Assembly (NCBI GenBank): GCA_022801475.1
Contig: JAAWSH010000057.1
Span: 1 to 8,712, forward strand
Source: Acutalibacter sp.
GTDB lineage: Bacteria > Bacillota > Clostridia > Oscillospirales > Acutalibacteraceae
Length of the DNA: 8,712 bases
Direction of reading: 5' to 3'
The notes under the pieces are model-generated. The model did not search any database and was not told the origin of the DNA. It saw nothing but the letters and a program-made list of their open reading frames with translations. This document shows positions 1 through 6,622 of the stretch, one piece after another. The position numbers were made by a program, and so were the translations under genes. The first letter of the stretch is position 1; each line of letters starts with the position of its first letter.

Positions 1-1440
1 CATGCTCATCTTGTCCGCCTTTAGCAGAATGTCCCCCACCATCCACATGTTCAGGTCCACAAACTGCATCCGGGTCACCGCGTCCTTGTCCCCCACCATA
101 CCGTAATAGGGTTTTACCAGCTCTTCTGGGGCAGGGGCTCCCGCTGGGGCCTTTAGCAGGGCCCGGCGCTCTTTTTGGGTAAACATATACGCGTTGCCAA
201 TAAAGCGCTCTTCCAGCCGCTTGCCCCTGCGCACTAAGAAGTTCAGTCCCCGGTGGGCGGGCAGCAGCCCCGCCACCCGGCCAATGAACCGCCGGATGGG
301 AAAGGGGATCTTATCATACCAGGCCATCTCTAAGGGCTCTTTATAGATGTTGTATCCCCCGAAGATCTCGTCCGCCCCCTCGCCGGAGAGCACCACCTTC
401 AGGTGCTGGCTGGCGGTGTTGCACACAAAGTACAGGGCCACTGCCGAAGGGTCCGCCAGGGGCTCGTCCATGTGGTACTGGATCTTGCCGAAGTTCCCCC
501 AGAACTCCTCCGGGGTAATGACCTTGCTGATATTTTTCACGGGAATCAGCTCCGAGAGCCCTTTGGCGTAGCTGATCTCGTTATACTTCTCCCCATTGTC
601 AAAGCCCACGGTAAAGGTCTTGTCCACGTTGGCCGAGCAGGCCACATAGCTGGAATCCACCCCGGAGCTGAGAAAACACCCCACCTCTACGTCGCTGATT
701 TTATGGGCCGCCACGCTGTTGTCAAAGGTCTTTTCTATCTCGTCCACCCAATGATCCAGGCTCTTGTCCTCCTGGGCGTTAAAGGTAGGCAGCCAGTAAC
801 GCTTTGTCTCCATTTTCCCGGCTTTCCAGGTAAAGAAGTGAGCCGGGGGCAGCTTGTACACATTCTTAAAAAAGGTCTCGGGCCCTGGCGAGTACTGAAA
901 GCTCAGGTAGCTTTCCAGGGCCCGGGGGTTCAGCTCCTTGCGAAAGGCCGGGTGGGGCAGAAAGCTTTTAATCTCCGAGCCGAACAGGAAAGCGCCGCCC
1001 ATTTGGGCATAGTACAGAGGCTTAATGCCGAAAAAGTCCCGGGCCCCAAAAAGCTCCCGCTTCTCTTTGTTCCAGATCACAAAGGCAAACATACCCCGCA
1101 GCCTGCCCAGCAGATCGGGGCCGTACTCCTCGTAGCCGTGAAGCAGCACCTCGGAATCGGCGGCGGTTTTAAACTGATGCCCGGCTGCCAGCAGATCCCG
1201 CTTTAGATCCTGGTAGTTGTAGATCTCGCCATTAAACACCAGCACCATGGAGCCATCCTCGTTTTGCATGGGCTGGCGGCCCCCGGAGAGGTCGATAATG
1301 GACAGCCGCCGGAAACCCAAAGAAATATCTCCGTCCTCATAATAATCCGCGTCGTCCGGCCCCCTGTGGGCAATGGCGTCCGCCATAGAGTGCAGGACGC
1401 CCTGGTTGGGGTCCCCGGTAAAACCAACAAATCCACACAT
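1..1440 (-). CDS. asnB: Asparagine synthase, glutamine-hydrolysing (AsnB), 3' end outside the window
   Basis: Converts aspartate, glutamine and ATP to asparagine, glutamate, AMP and PPi in the cytoplasm. The first 480 codons are present; the frame is open to base 1, and AsnB proteins are usually about 600-640 residues, so roughly the last fifth is missing. The N-terminal glutaminase (Ntn) domain starts MCGFVGF, with Cys2 as nucleophile once Met is removed, and shows RRLSIIDL (44-51), NGEIYN (70-75) and DSE (95-97). The synthetase domain has the PP-loop LSSGVDSS (257-264), SGEGADEIFGG (352-362) and, at the window edge, the LNMWM...LLKADKMSM block (from 462). The PP-loop reads SSGVDS rather than SGGxDS. 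The ATG at 1440 is supported by the MCG start, which must be N-terminal, and by AAAGGA nine bases upstream. A 382-base gap with two possible promoters precedes it, so it is probably transcribed separately from the genes to its right. Family and function are secure. Confidence 0.97.
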   Translation of the reverse strand, partial: MCGFVGFTGDPNQGVLHSMADAIAHRGPDDADYYEDGDISLGFRRLSIIDLSGGRQPMQNEDGSMVLVFNGEIYNYQDLKRDLLAAGHQFKTAADSEVLLHGYEEYGPDLLGRLRGMFAFVIWNKEKRELFGARDFFGIKPLYYAQMGGAFLFGSEIKSFLPHPAFRKELNPRALESYLSFQYSPGPETFFKNVYKLPPAHFFTWKAGKMETKRYWLPTFNAQEDKSLDHWVDEIEKTFDNSVAAHKISDVEVGCFLSSGVDSSYVACSANVDKTFTVGFDNGEKYNEISYAKGLSELIPVKNISKVITPEEFWGNFGKIQYHMDEPLADPSAVALYFVCNTASQHLKVVLSGEGADEIFGGYNIYKEPLEMAWYDKIPFPIRRFIGRVAGLLPAHRGLNFLVRRGKRLEERFIGNAYMFTQKERRALLKAPAGAPAPEELVKPYYGMVGDKDAVTRMQFVDLNMWMVGDILLKADKMSM

Positions 1441-1514
1441 ATTTATAATTCCTTTCTTTTGGAAAAAGCTTGGCCTTCGCTCCTTCCTGACAAAAAGAAG
1501 AAGCCAGTCGCTTT

Positions 1515-1523
1515 ACTATACCA
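1515..1523 (-). promoter_or_regulatory. asnB: Possible asnB promoter 2, extended -10 TGGTATAGT
   Basis: A second TGG-TATAGT box, with the first seven bases identical to those at 1584-1590 and 67 bases closer to the gene. No recognisable -35 is present. It would give a leader of about 70 bases. Two tandem promoters, or one real and one chance match, are both possible. Confidence 0.3.
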
Positions 1524-1534
1524 TAATTCCGCTG

Positions 1535-1563
1535 GGAGAAAGCCGGTGCTTAAAGGCTTCTCC
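1535..1563 (-). other. Hairpin in the asnB 5' leader
   Basis: GGAGAA (1535-1540) and GCC (1542-1544) pair with TTCTCC (1558-1563) and GGC (1555-1557) with one bulged base at 1541, giving a 9-bp stem and 10-base loop. It lies between the two promoter-like boxes. No T-run follows, so it is not an obvious terminator. Confidence 0.4.
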
Positions 1564-1581
1564 TTGTGTTTCTTAAAACAT

Positions 1582-1590
1582 AGTATACCA
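1582..1590 (-). promoter_or_regulatory. asnB: Possible asnB promoter 1, extended -10 TGGTATACT
   Basis: Read on the minus strand this is TGG followed by TATACT, five of six bases of the TATAAT consensus with a TGn extension. The best -35 (CTACCA, 18-base spacer) matches poorly, as extended -10 promoters often do. A transcript from here would have a leader of about 135 bases containing the 1535-1563 hairpin. Confidence 0.4.
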
Positions 1591-1593
1591 CAT

Positions 1594-1605
1594 TTTTCCG
1601 GAAAA
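1594..1605. promoter_or_regulatory. 12-base palindrome, possible operator at the asnB promoter
   Basis: TTTTCCGGAAAA is a perfect palindrome. The flanks CA and TG extend it if one A is bulged. It lies just upstream of the -10 box at 1582-1587, in the spacer/-35 zone, where a repressor or activator dimer would act. The function is inferred from position only. Confidence 0.3.
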
Positions 1606-1626
1606 TGGTAGGGGCATTTGCCAGAA

Positions 1627-1655
1627 GACCGCGGGCAAAAATACGCCGCGCGGTC
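1627..1655 (-). other. Intergenic hairpin, 10-bp stem with one bulge
   Basis: Arms GACCGCG (1627-1633) and CGCGGTC (1649-1655) pair perfectly. Inside them GGC (1634-1636) pairs with GCC (1645-1647) after one bulged base (1648), leaving an 8-base loop. The element is GC-rich and stable on either strand, but the minus-strand 3' side has only TT. It could be a weak terminator of the GH25 transcript or part of a repeat. Confidence 0.45.
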
Positions 1656-1665
1656 CAGGGACAGA

Positions 1666-1687
1666 GAAGGGGAGTTTGAGCCCCTTC
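1666..1687 (-). other. Intergenic hairpin, 7-bp stem
   Basis: Arms GAAGGGG (1666-1672) and CCCCTTC (1681-1687) are perfectly complementary around an 8-base loop. On the minus strand no T-run follows, so it is not a standard intrinsic terminator. Its role is unknown. Confidence 0.4.
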
Positions 1688-1822
1688 CGGTTCCCTTTTC
1701 CCGCCGTTACACCCCCAAGGGCATGCATGTGCAAAAAAGGCGTTTTAGCCCCGACTGCGGCAAAGGCTTTTTCGTATTTCACGCTCCACAGCCACCCTGG
1801 GGCATCCCTCACCTTTATTTCT

Positions 1823-2728
1823 CTATTCCGGCCGCTCCTCCTGGGCTGCCTCTTTCTCCATCAGCTCCAGCACCTTATCAATGACCGCCAGGGCCCGCAC
1901 ATAGGTGTGGCTGGCGTCAATGCGGCCCTTGCCCTCTTCCCCCTGGGTTCCCAGCAGGTTCAGCCGCTGATACACATCCTCCACCGCGCTGCGTGCCCAG
2001 CGGGGCAAGTCCTCAAAGGTCTTATACCGGCGCTCGTTTTCATTGTACACGGTCTGTGCCTCTTGGCGCGCCAGCTTCGCCACTTCTTCTCTTGTCATGT
2101 CCGTCCAGTCCTCCCCTTCTATAATGGCCGGATAATCCCGAAAAGCCCGATTCATGTCAAATATTTTTCCGTTAATAATCCCCCGGTCCGTATACTGCCA
2201 CATGCCCGCCCCGGGGTAGTCCAGCGTACTGTTCCACTGGGCCACCCAGCGGTCGATGTGACTAAGGCGCGGGCTGTTCAGCCGGTTCAGCATCCAGCTT
2301 AAACTGGCGTAGATGCCGCAGTAGTACCCGGCCCTGCGCATTTCATCGCAATAGGTCAGGCAGTTGTCCACCAACTGCTCCCCAGTGGGCAGGGTTTTGT
2401 CCTCCACGTCGTACCACACACCGTACAGGGCCCGCTCCACCCGCATCTCCCGCAGCAGCCGCAGAGTGTGCCTGGCCTCGCTGCGGGCCATGTCCGTATT
2501 ACGGGCGTAGGAGTACAGGTATACCCCAAAAGGGATGCCCGCCGCCCGGCACTTTTGCACGTTCAGCCGGTACTGGCTGTCGTCCTGGCTGCTATAGTCC
2601 CCGCCAAAACCGCAGCGGATGATGATAAAATCCACCTTTCCCCGCAGGGCGGCAATGTTCACGTCCCCGTTAAACTCCGATATATCGATTCCGGTGGCAA
2701 GATAGTCCGGCAAAGCGCCCACCTCCAT
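1823..2728 (-). CDS. GH25 lysozyme (N-acetylmuramidase), phage-lysin-like, no signal peptide
   Basis: Hydrolyses the beta-1,4 bond between N-acetylmuramate and N-acetylglucosamine in peptidoglycan. I chose the ATG at 2728 (301 residues) because GGGAGGA lies seven bases before it; the ATG at 2749 lacks such a site. GH25 landmarks run in order: GIDISEFNG (13-21, Asp15), FIIIRCGFGG (34-43), YLYSYA (70-75), WYDVED (105-110, the catalytic DxE pair Asp107/Glu109), IYAS (139-142), WVAQW (161-165), MWQYT (176-180) and FDMN (190-193). Residues 210-301 form a charged helical C-terminus with a segment like the wall-binding tail of clostridial phage lysins (FEDLPRWA...). There is no signal peptide or membrane helix, so export would need a holin or lysis, and no holin or other phage gene is visible. 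It may be a domesticated prophage lysin or a lytic enzyme with non-classical release. The family call is firm; the biological role is open. Confidence 0.9.
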   Translation of the reverse strand: MEVGALPDYLATGIDISEFNGDVNIAALRGKVDFIIIRCGFGGDYSSQDDSQYRLNVQKCRAAGIPFGVYLYSYARNTDMARSEARHTLRLLREMRVERALYGVWYDVEDKTLPTGEQLVDNCLTYCDEMRRAGYYCGIYASLSWMLNRLNSPRLSHIDRWVAQWNSTLDYPGAGMWQYTDRGIINGKIFDMNRAFRDYPAIIEGEDWTDMTREEVAKLARQEAQTVYNENERRYKTFEDLPRWARSAVEDVYQRLNLLGTQGEEGKGRIDASHTYVRALAVIDKVLELMEKEAAQEERPE

Positions 2729-2772
2729 AAAAAAATCCTCCCAGGCCATCCTATGCGGGAGGGCCTGGGAGG
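2729..2772 (-). terminator. Intrinsic terminator whose 3' arm contains the GH25 ribosome binding site
   Basis: Perfect 11-bp arms CCTCCCAGGCC (2737-2747 on the plus strand) and GGCCTGGGAGG (2762-2772) are followed on the minus strand by ATTTTTTT, ending directly at the GH25 ATG. TCC and GGA inside the 14-base loop can pair further, leaving a 6-base loop. This is a textbook terminator for the pyrG-alkD-dapL transcript. The same 3' arm carries GGGAGG, the Shine-Dalgarno of the next gene, so the folded form would also hide that site. A small 5-bp hairpin (2775-2789) sits just upstream. Confidence 0.75.
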
Positions 2773-2800
2773 GTGCTGGTACAGCCAGCGGGAAAACACC

Positions 2801-2989
2801 TTATTCCAGCAGCGTCACCGTCTGCCGGTCCGCGTCCAGCTCTAGGTTTTTTCCAATGGGGAGCGTAAGCATAGGCACTGTGTGGCAGCAGTCAAACTCC
2901 GCCAGAATGGGGAACCGGGGCGTGCCTATCACCTCTAATAAAATATCACTGGGTGATTTTCCCGTTCCCTGGCTGTCGAACTTGCGGAT
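2801..2989 (-). pseudogene. C-terminal remnant of an S66 LD-carboxypeptidase (LdcA/MccF-like)
   Basis: Sixty-two open codons begin immediately after the dapL stop, in the same frame, and end at TAA (2803-2801). They read ...FPILAEFDCCHTVPMLTLPIG...ELDADRQTVTLLE, which I recognise as the end of the S66 family; His36 of the fragment would be the catalytic His. The front four fifths, with the nucleophilic Ser and catalytic Glu, are absent, and there is no ribosome binding site or credible start (only an internal GTG). Full members have about 300-350 residues. It is best read as a relic left by a deletion or rearrangement whose breakpoint is next to the dapL stop. Stop readthrough would fuse it to DapL, but nothing in the sequence supports that. 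Confidence 0.65.
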
Positions 2990-4174
2990 TTATTTCTTTC
3001 GCAGCCGCTCCATGGCCTCCACGGTCTTGGCCGCGTCGCCAAAGGCCGTCAGCCGCATGCAGCCCGCGCCGTTTTTGCCAAAGCCCTCGCCGGGAGTGCC
3101 CACGATTTCCTTCTCGTTAAGCAGATAGTCAAAGTACTCCCAGCCGCTCATGCCCTCCGGGCACTGGAACCACAGGTAGGGCGAATTCTCGCCGCCGGTA
3201 AACCAAATGCCCATGTCCCGCAGGGCCCCGGCCATCACCTGGGCGTTCTTCTGGTAGTAGGCGATGTTTTCCCGCACCTGGCGCATCCCCTCTGGGCTGA
3301 ACACTGCCTGGGCGGCCCGCTGGGTCACGTAGCTGACGCCGTTGAACTTGCTGCCCTGCCGGCGCTGCCACAGCTTGTTGACCTGTACGCCGTCAAACTC
3401 CAGCTCGTTTTTCATCACCGTATAGCCGCAGCGCATGCCGGTAAAGCCCGCCGTCTTGGACAGGGAGCCGAACTCAATGGCGCAGCGCTCCGCCCCGGGA
3501 ATAGCGAAGATGCTCCTGGGCAGGTCCCCGGTGACAAAGCACTCGTAGGCCGCGTCAAAGAGGATCACTGCCTTCTGCTCCAGGGCGTAGTCCACCCAGG
3601 CTTGCAGCTGGTCCCGGCTGTACACCGCGCCCGTGGGGTTGTTGGGGGAACAGATGTAGATAATATCCGCCTGCTGCCGGGGGTCCGGCATGGGCAGAAA
3701 GCCGTTTTCCATATTGGCCCCAGCGTAAACAATCTTTCGCCCAGCCATTACATTGGTGTCCACATACACTGGGTACACAGGGTCCGGCACCAGCACGGTA
3801 TTGGCGTTATCGAAAATATCCACAATATTGCCCACGTCGCTTTTGGCCCCGTCGCCTACAAAGACCTCCTCTGGCTGTACATCCACCCCAAAGCCGCCGT
3901 AGTATCCGGCAATGGCCTCCCGCAAAAAGGGGTAGCCGTTGCTGTCCTGCGAGTAGCCCCGGAAGGTCTCTTGACGGGCCATCTCCTCCGTGGCCTTATG
4001 CATCGCTTCAATGACCGCAGGGACCAGGGGCAGGGTCACGTCGCCAATGCCCATGCGGATCAGCCGGTTCTCCGGGTGGGCGGCGGTGTACTCGTTCACC
4101 TTTTTCGCGATGGTGACAAAGAGATAGCTCTGTTCCAAATTTTGAAAGTTCTCGTTCAGCTTCAATGGGATCAT
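2990..4174 (-). CDS. dapL: LL-diaminopimelate aminotransferase (DapL)
   Basis: PLP-dependent class I/II aminotransferase that converts tetrahydrodipicolinate and glutamate to LL-diaminopimelate in one step, the short route to lysine and peptidoglycan precursors. Visible in the 394 residues: NENFQNLEQSYLF (7-19), typical of the DapL N-terminus; GDGAKSD (107-113); SPNNPTG (176-182); FDAAYE (206-211), with Asp207 for the PLP ring nitrogen; SLSKTAGFTGMRCGY (237-251), with Lys240 as the Schiff-base lysine; and Arg374 for the substrate carboxylate. Start choice: the ATG at 4174 has AAAGGA directly against it, which is too close. A TTG at 4165 is nine bases from the same AAAGGA and gives MKLNENF..., closer to the family's usual start, so the true protein may be 391 residues. 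The ATG coordinate is kept as the conservative call. The gene begins 21 bases after the alkD-like stop and probably shares a transcript with pyrG. Its product feeds DapF, encoded about 2.4 kb upstream. Confidence 0.93.
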   Translation of the reverse strand: MIPLKLNENFQNLEQSYLFVTIAKKVNEYTAAHPENRLIRMGIGDVTLPLVPAVIEAMHKATEEMARQETFRGYSQDSNGYPFLREAIAGYYGGFGVDVQPEEVFVGDGAKSDVGNIVDIFDNANTVLVPDPVYPVYVDTNVMAGRKIVYAGANMENGFLPMPDPRQQADIIYICSPNNPTGAVYSRDQLQAWVDYALEQKAVILFDAAYECFVTGDLPRSIFAIPGAERCAIEFGSLSKTAGFTGMRCGYTVMKNELEFDGVQVNKLWQRRQGSKFNGVSYVTQRAAQAVFSPEGMRQVRENIAYYQKNAQVMAGALRDMGIWFTGGENSPYLWFQCPEGMSGWEYFDYLLNEKEIVGTPGEGFGKNGAGCMRLTAFGDAAKTVEAMERLRKK

Positions 4175-4195
4175 TCCTTTCGTCTAACATTCACA

Positions 4196-4870
4196 TTATA
4201 GTGCCATCAGCCGGGTCCGGGTCTCCCGGTCCAGCTTTTCCAGGGCATACCGGTAGGCCACCCGGGGCATCTCCCGGCAATGAGCGGTCAGGTACGCCTC
4301 CACCCCCCGGGGGTCTTGCTGAGAAAGACACTTCAGCATCCAGCCGTAGCCCTTACGCACCAGATCGTGCTCGTCCGCCAGCAGCCGGTCCGCCACGGCA
4401 AAGGGCCAAAGCCCTTCCCCGTCCCCCCGCAGAATGGAGGGAATCAGCACCACAGCCGAGGCCCGCCGCACCCAAAATGCCGGGTCCCCGGTCCATTCCA
4501 GTACCTGGGGAAACAACTCCTTCCTCTGCCGCAGCAGCTCCCCAAAGGCGTGGGTGCAAAAGTCGTCGCAGTCGCCCCAGCCCCGGACGTACTCCTTCAG
4601 CCAGCGGTAAAATACCCCGTAGGTCTCCTCCGCATACTGGTCCTTCACCCGGTAGGCCCAGTCAAAGGCGATCACCCCCATGGCCCAGTCCCGCCGGGCT
4701 AAAAACTCTTCGCACAGGTCCAGCGCCTCCCCGATCTCCTTCACCCCCGCCTGCCGGTACAGACGGCCGGAAAGCCGGCGGACCTCTCCGGTGGCCATGT
4801 GCTTTCCCGGCGGCACGGCCTGGGACATACGTTCCAGCTCGGTCGCCGCCTGCTCTACCATATTCTCCAT
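4196..4870 (-). CDS. AlkD-type DNA alkylation repair glycosylase (HEAT-like repeats)
   Basis: Predicted to excise positively charged alkylated purines (such as 3-methyladenine and 7-methylguanine) from DNA to start base-excision repair. The 224-residue protein is all-helical in appearance, as expected for the HEAT-like-repeat AlkD family (about 225-240 residues). Characteristic blocks are WGDCDDFCTH (98-107), WVRRASAVVLI (133-143), DLVRKGYGWMLK (169-180) and MPRVAYRYALEKL (201-213). By spacing, Trp98, Asp102, Arg135/136 and Trp177 match the substrate and catalytic residues of Bacillus cereus AlkD (Trp109, Asp113, Arg148, Trp187), so the site looks intact. The ATG is preceded by GGGAG at five bases, overlapping the space just after the pyrG stop 12 bases away; translation is probably coupled. 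I see no alkylation-response signal upstream, so it is likely made constitutively with pyrG. Confidence 0.86.
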   Translation of the reverse strand: MENMVEQAATELERMSQAVPPGKHMATGEVRRLSGRLYRQAGVKEIGEALDLCEEFLARRDWAMGVIAFDWAYRVKDQYAEETYGVFYRWLKEYVRGWGDCDDFCTHAFGELLRQRKELFPQVLEWTGDPAFWVRRASAVVLIPSILRGDGEGLWPFAVADRLLADEHDLVRKGYGWMLKCLSQQDPRGVEAYLTAHCREMPRVAYRYALEKLDRETRTRLMAL

Positions 4871-4882
4871 CGTGTCTCCCGT

Positions 4883-6499
4883 TTACCCGTTCTTCTCCTC
4901 CATATACGCCGTTGCGGCTCCTACAAAGCCTTTGAACAGCGGGTGGGGCCGGTTGGGCCTGCTCTTGAACTCTGGGTGGAACTGCCCTGCCACAAAGAAC
5001 CGCTTCTCTGGCAGTTCCACAGTTTCTACAATACGTCCGTCCGGCGAGGTGCCGCTGACCACCATGCCCTTTTCCTGCACGGTCTCCCGGTAGTCGTTGT
5101 TAAATTCATACCGGTGTCGGTGGCGCTCGTGAATCAGCTCCTCTCCATAGCATTCCGCCATTTTGGTGCCCGGGGCCACCTGGCAGGGGTAGCTGCCCAG
5201 GCGCAGGGTGCCGCCTTTGTTAACATCCTTATTTTGGTCTGGCATAAAGTCAATCACCTTGTTCAGGCCGTACTCGTCAAACTCGCCGGAATTGGCGTCC
5301 AGGATGCCGCAGACATTGCGGCAGAACTCAATCACCGCCACCTGCATGCCCAGGCAAATGCCCAGATATGGGATGTCCTTTTCCCGGGCAAACCGGGCGG
5401 CCAGCACCATGCCCTCAATGCCCCGGCTGCCAAAGCCCCCGGGGATAATGATGCCGTGGACATCCCCCAGCTGGGACTCGATATTCTCCTCGTTGAGCAT
5501 TTCCGAGTCTACCCAGCTGATGTCCACCTTGGCGCTGTGCTCATACCCCGCATGGGCCAGGGCCTCCATCACCGAGAGATACGCGTCGTGCAGCTTCACA
5601 TACTTACCCACCAGGGCAATGCGCACGTTCTTCTTTCTGCCCCGTATCTTGTCCACCATCTCCAGCCATTCGCTGGTGTCCGCGTCCTTGGCGCACAGGT
5701 CCAGCTCCCGGCAGACAATGTCCGAGAAATGGCTTTTTTCCAGCATAATGGGGGCCTCGTACAGCACGGGGATGGTCAGGTTTTCAATGACGCAGTCTGG
5801 GCGCACGTTGCAGAACATGGCAATCTTCTGGAAAATGCTGGAATCGTCAATGGGCACGTCGGTGCGCAGCACAATAATGTTGGGCTTAATGCCCATGCCC
5901 TGCAACTCTTTTACAGAGTGCTGGGTGGGCTTGGATTTGTGTTCGCCAGAACCCTTTAGGTAGGGCACCAGGGTCACGTGGATAAACAGCGCGTTGCCCG
6001 GACCCACCTCTTGGCTGACCTGGCGGATGGCCTCTAAAAAGGGCTGGCTCTCAATGTCGCCGGCAGTGCCGCCGATCTCGGTGATGACCACGTCCGCGTT
6101 GCTCTTGCTGCCCACGCTGTAGATAAAGCTCTTAATTTCCGAGGTAATATGGGGAATTACCTGGATGGTCTCCCCCAGGTACTCCCCCCGGCGCTCCTTG
6201 TTCAGCACGTTCCAGTACACTTTGCCGGTGGTCAGGTTGGAAAACTTGTTCAGGTCCTCGTCAATGAACCGCTCGTAGTGGCCCAGGTCCAGGTCGGTCT
6301 CCAGGCCGTCCTCGGTCACGTACACCTCCCCGTGTTGATAAGGGCTCATGGTGCCGGGGTCCACGTTGATATAGGGGTCCAGCTTCTGGGCCGCCACCTT
6401 CAGCCCCCGGGACTTCAGCAGCCGGCCCAGCGAGGCGGCGGTAATCCCCTTGCCCAAACCGGAGACCACGCCGCCGGTGACGAAAATATACTTTGCCAT
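4883..6499 (-). CDS. pyrG: CTP synthase (glutamine-hydrolysing)
   Basis: Makes CTP from UTP, ATP and glutamine, the last step of pyrimidine nucleotide synthesis. The full-length protein is 538 residues, the usual size. The N-terminal amidoligase domain begins [18 protein letters not shown] with the P-loop at 9-18, then [21 protein letters not shown] (38-58, Mg/ATP and UTP site) and GGTAGDIES (143-151). The C-terminal class I glutamine amidotransferase domain has PGGFGSRG (353-360), LGICLGMQ (379-386, nucleophile Cys382) and FHPEF (507-511, His508/Glu510 of the triad). No key residue is missing. AGGAGAGG lies about eight bases before the ATG. It leads a tight run with the alkD-like gene and dapL. 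Upstream are a stable hairpin (6576-6600) and a palindrome (6539-6552) that could regulate it, but I did not identify the G-rich transcript start needed for known CTP-sensitive pyrG attenuation. Confidence 0.99.
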   Translation of the reverse strand: MAKYIFVTGGVVSGLGKGITAASLGRLLKSRGLKVAAQKLDPYINVDPGTMSPYQHGEVYVTEDGLETDLDLGHYERFIDEDLNKFSNLTTGKVYWNVLNKERRGEYLGETIQVIPHITSEIKSFIYSVGSKSNADVVITEIGGTAGDIESQPFLEAIRQVSQEVGPGNALFIHVTLVPYLKGSGEHKSKPTQHSVKELQGMGIKPNIIVLRTDVPIDDSSIFQKIAMFCNVRPDCVIENLTIPVLYEAPIMLEKSHFSDIVCRELDLCAKDADTSEWLEMVDKIRGRKKNVRIALVGKYVKLHDAYLSVMEALAHAGYEHSAKVDISWVDSEMLNEENIESQLGDVHGIIIPGGFGSRGIEGMVLAARFAREKDIPYLGICLGMQVAVIEFCRNVCGILDANSGEFDEYGLNKVIDFMPDQNKDVNKGGTLRLGSYPCQVAPGTKMAECYGEELIHERHRHRYEFNNDYRETVQEKGMVVSGTSPDGRIVETVELPEKRFFVAGQFHPEFKSRPNRPHPLFKGFVGAATAYMEEKNG

Positions 6500-6538
6500 G
6501 TTCTTTTCCTCTCCTTAATGATTTGTTTTTATATTCAG

Positions 6539-6552
6539 CCAAATTTGTTTGG
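6539..6552. promoter_or_regulatory. Inverted repeat CCAAA-N4-TTTGG upstream of pyrG
   Basis: Arms 6539-6543 and 6548-6552 are perfect inverted copies. The surrounding 6541-6557 also carries AAATT/AATTT arms, so the AT-rich patch is nested-palindromic. It lies about 40 bases before the pyrG ATG, between the hairpin and the ribosome binding site, beside a TATAAA-like box without a good -35. It may be an operator or just AT-rich leader. Confidence 0.25.
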
Positions 6553-6575
6553 AATTTGCCATGTAAAAAGGTCAA

Positions 6576-6600
6576 GGTCCGGGAACCGCGCCCCCGGACC
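6576..6600 (-). terminator. Stable hairpin with imperfect T-tract after dapF and before pyrG
   Basis: Perfect 8-bp arms GGTCCGGG (6576-6583) and CCCGGACC (6593-6600) enclose a 9-base loop. The minus strand continues TTGACCTTTTT. It lies within 50 bases of the dapF stop and about 75 bases before the pyrG start, so it could end the dapF transcript or act as a leader attenuator for pyrG. The U-tract is interrupted, so full termination is uncertain. A second GC-only hairpin (GCGCG/CGCGC) lies at about 6605-6619. Confidence 0.5.
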
Positions 6601-6622
6601 CCCGCGCGGCGGCGCGCTGCCG

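Larger units (their letters stand above)
1441..1822 (-). other. Intergenic region upstream of asnB with hairpins and promoter-like boxes
   Basis: I see no convincing gene in these 382 bases between the GH25 stop and the asnB start. They hold three hairpins (1666-1687, 1627-1655, 1535-1563), a 12-base palindrome (1594-1605) and two extended -10 boxes, listed separately. A 79-codon open frame with a GTG start crosses 1812-1573, but it has no spaced ribosome binding site and a lower third-position GC than the neighbours. The hairpins before the palindrome may be 3' processing or termination structures of the GH25 transcript, or a dispersed repeat. The part from about 1580 to 1441 would be the asnB 5' leader. 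Confidence 0.6.

Noticed and set aside
1649..1660. CCCTGGACCGCG on the minus strand, resembling the T-box core AGGGTGGnACCGCG
   Set aside because: The core is imperfect (GTGG and the spacer base are missing), there is no terminator with a T-run after it, and I found no specifier stem upstream. The pairing is explained by the simple hairpin at 1627-1655.
1573..1812. A 79-codon minus-strand open frame from a GTG between the GH25 gene and asnB
   Set aside because: AAAGG touches the GTG with no spacer, third-position GC is lower than in the neighbours, and the frame runs through two hairpins and the asnB promoter boxes. No family is recognised.
2729..2749. Upstream ATG at 2749 for the GH25 gene
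   Set aside because: It would translate the terminator hairpin and the ribosome binding site of the better start at 2728, which has ideal spacing.
4799..5959. Long plus-strand open frames opposite pyrG, dapF, dapL and asnB
   Set aside because: They mirror strongly conserved minus-strand genes, have no ribosome binding sites and give histidine/alanine/valine-rich sequences typical of antisense shadows in GC-rich DNA.
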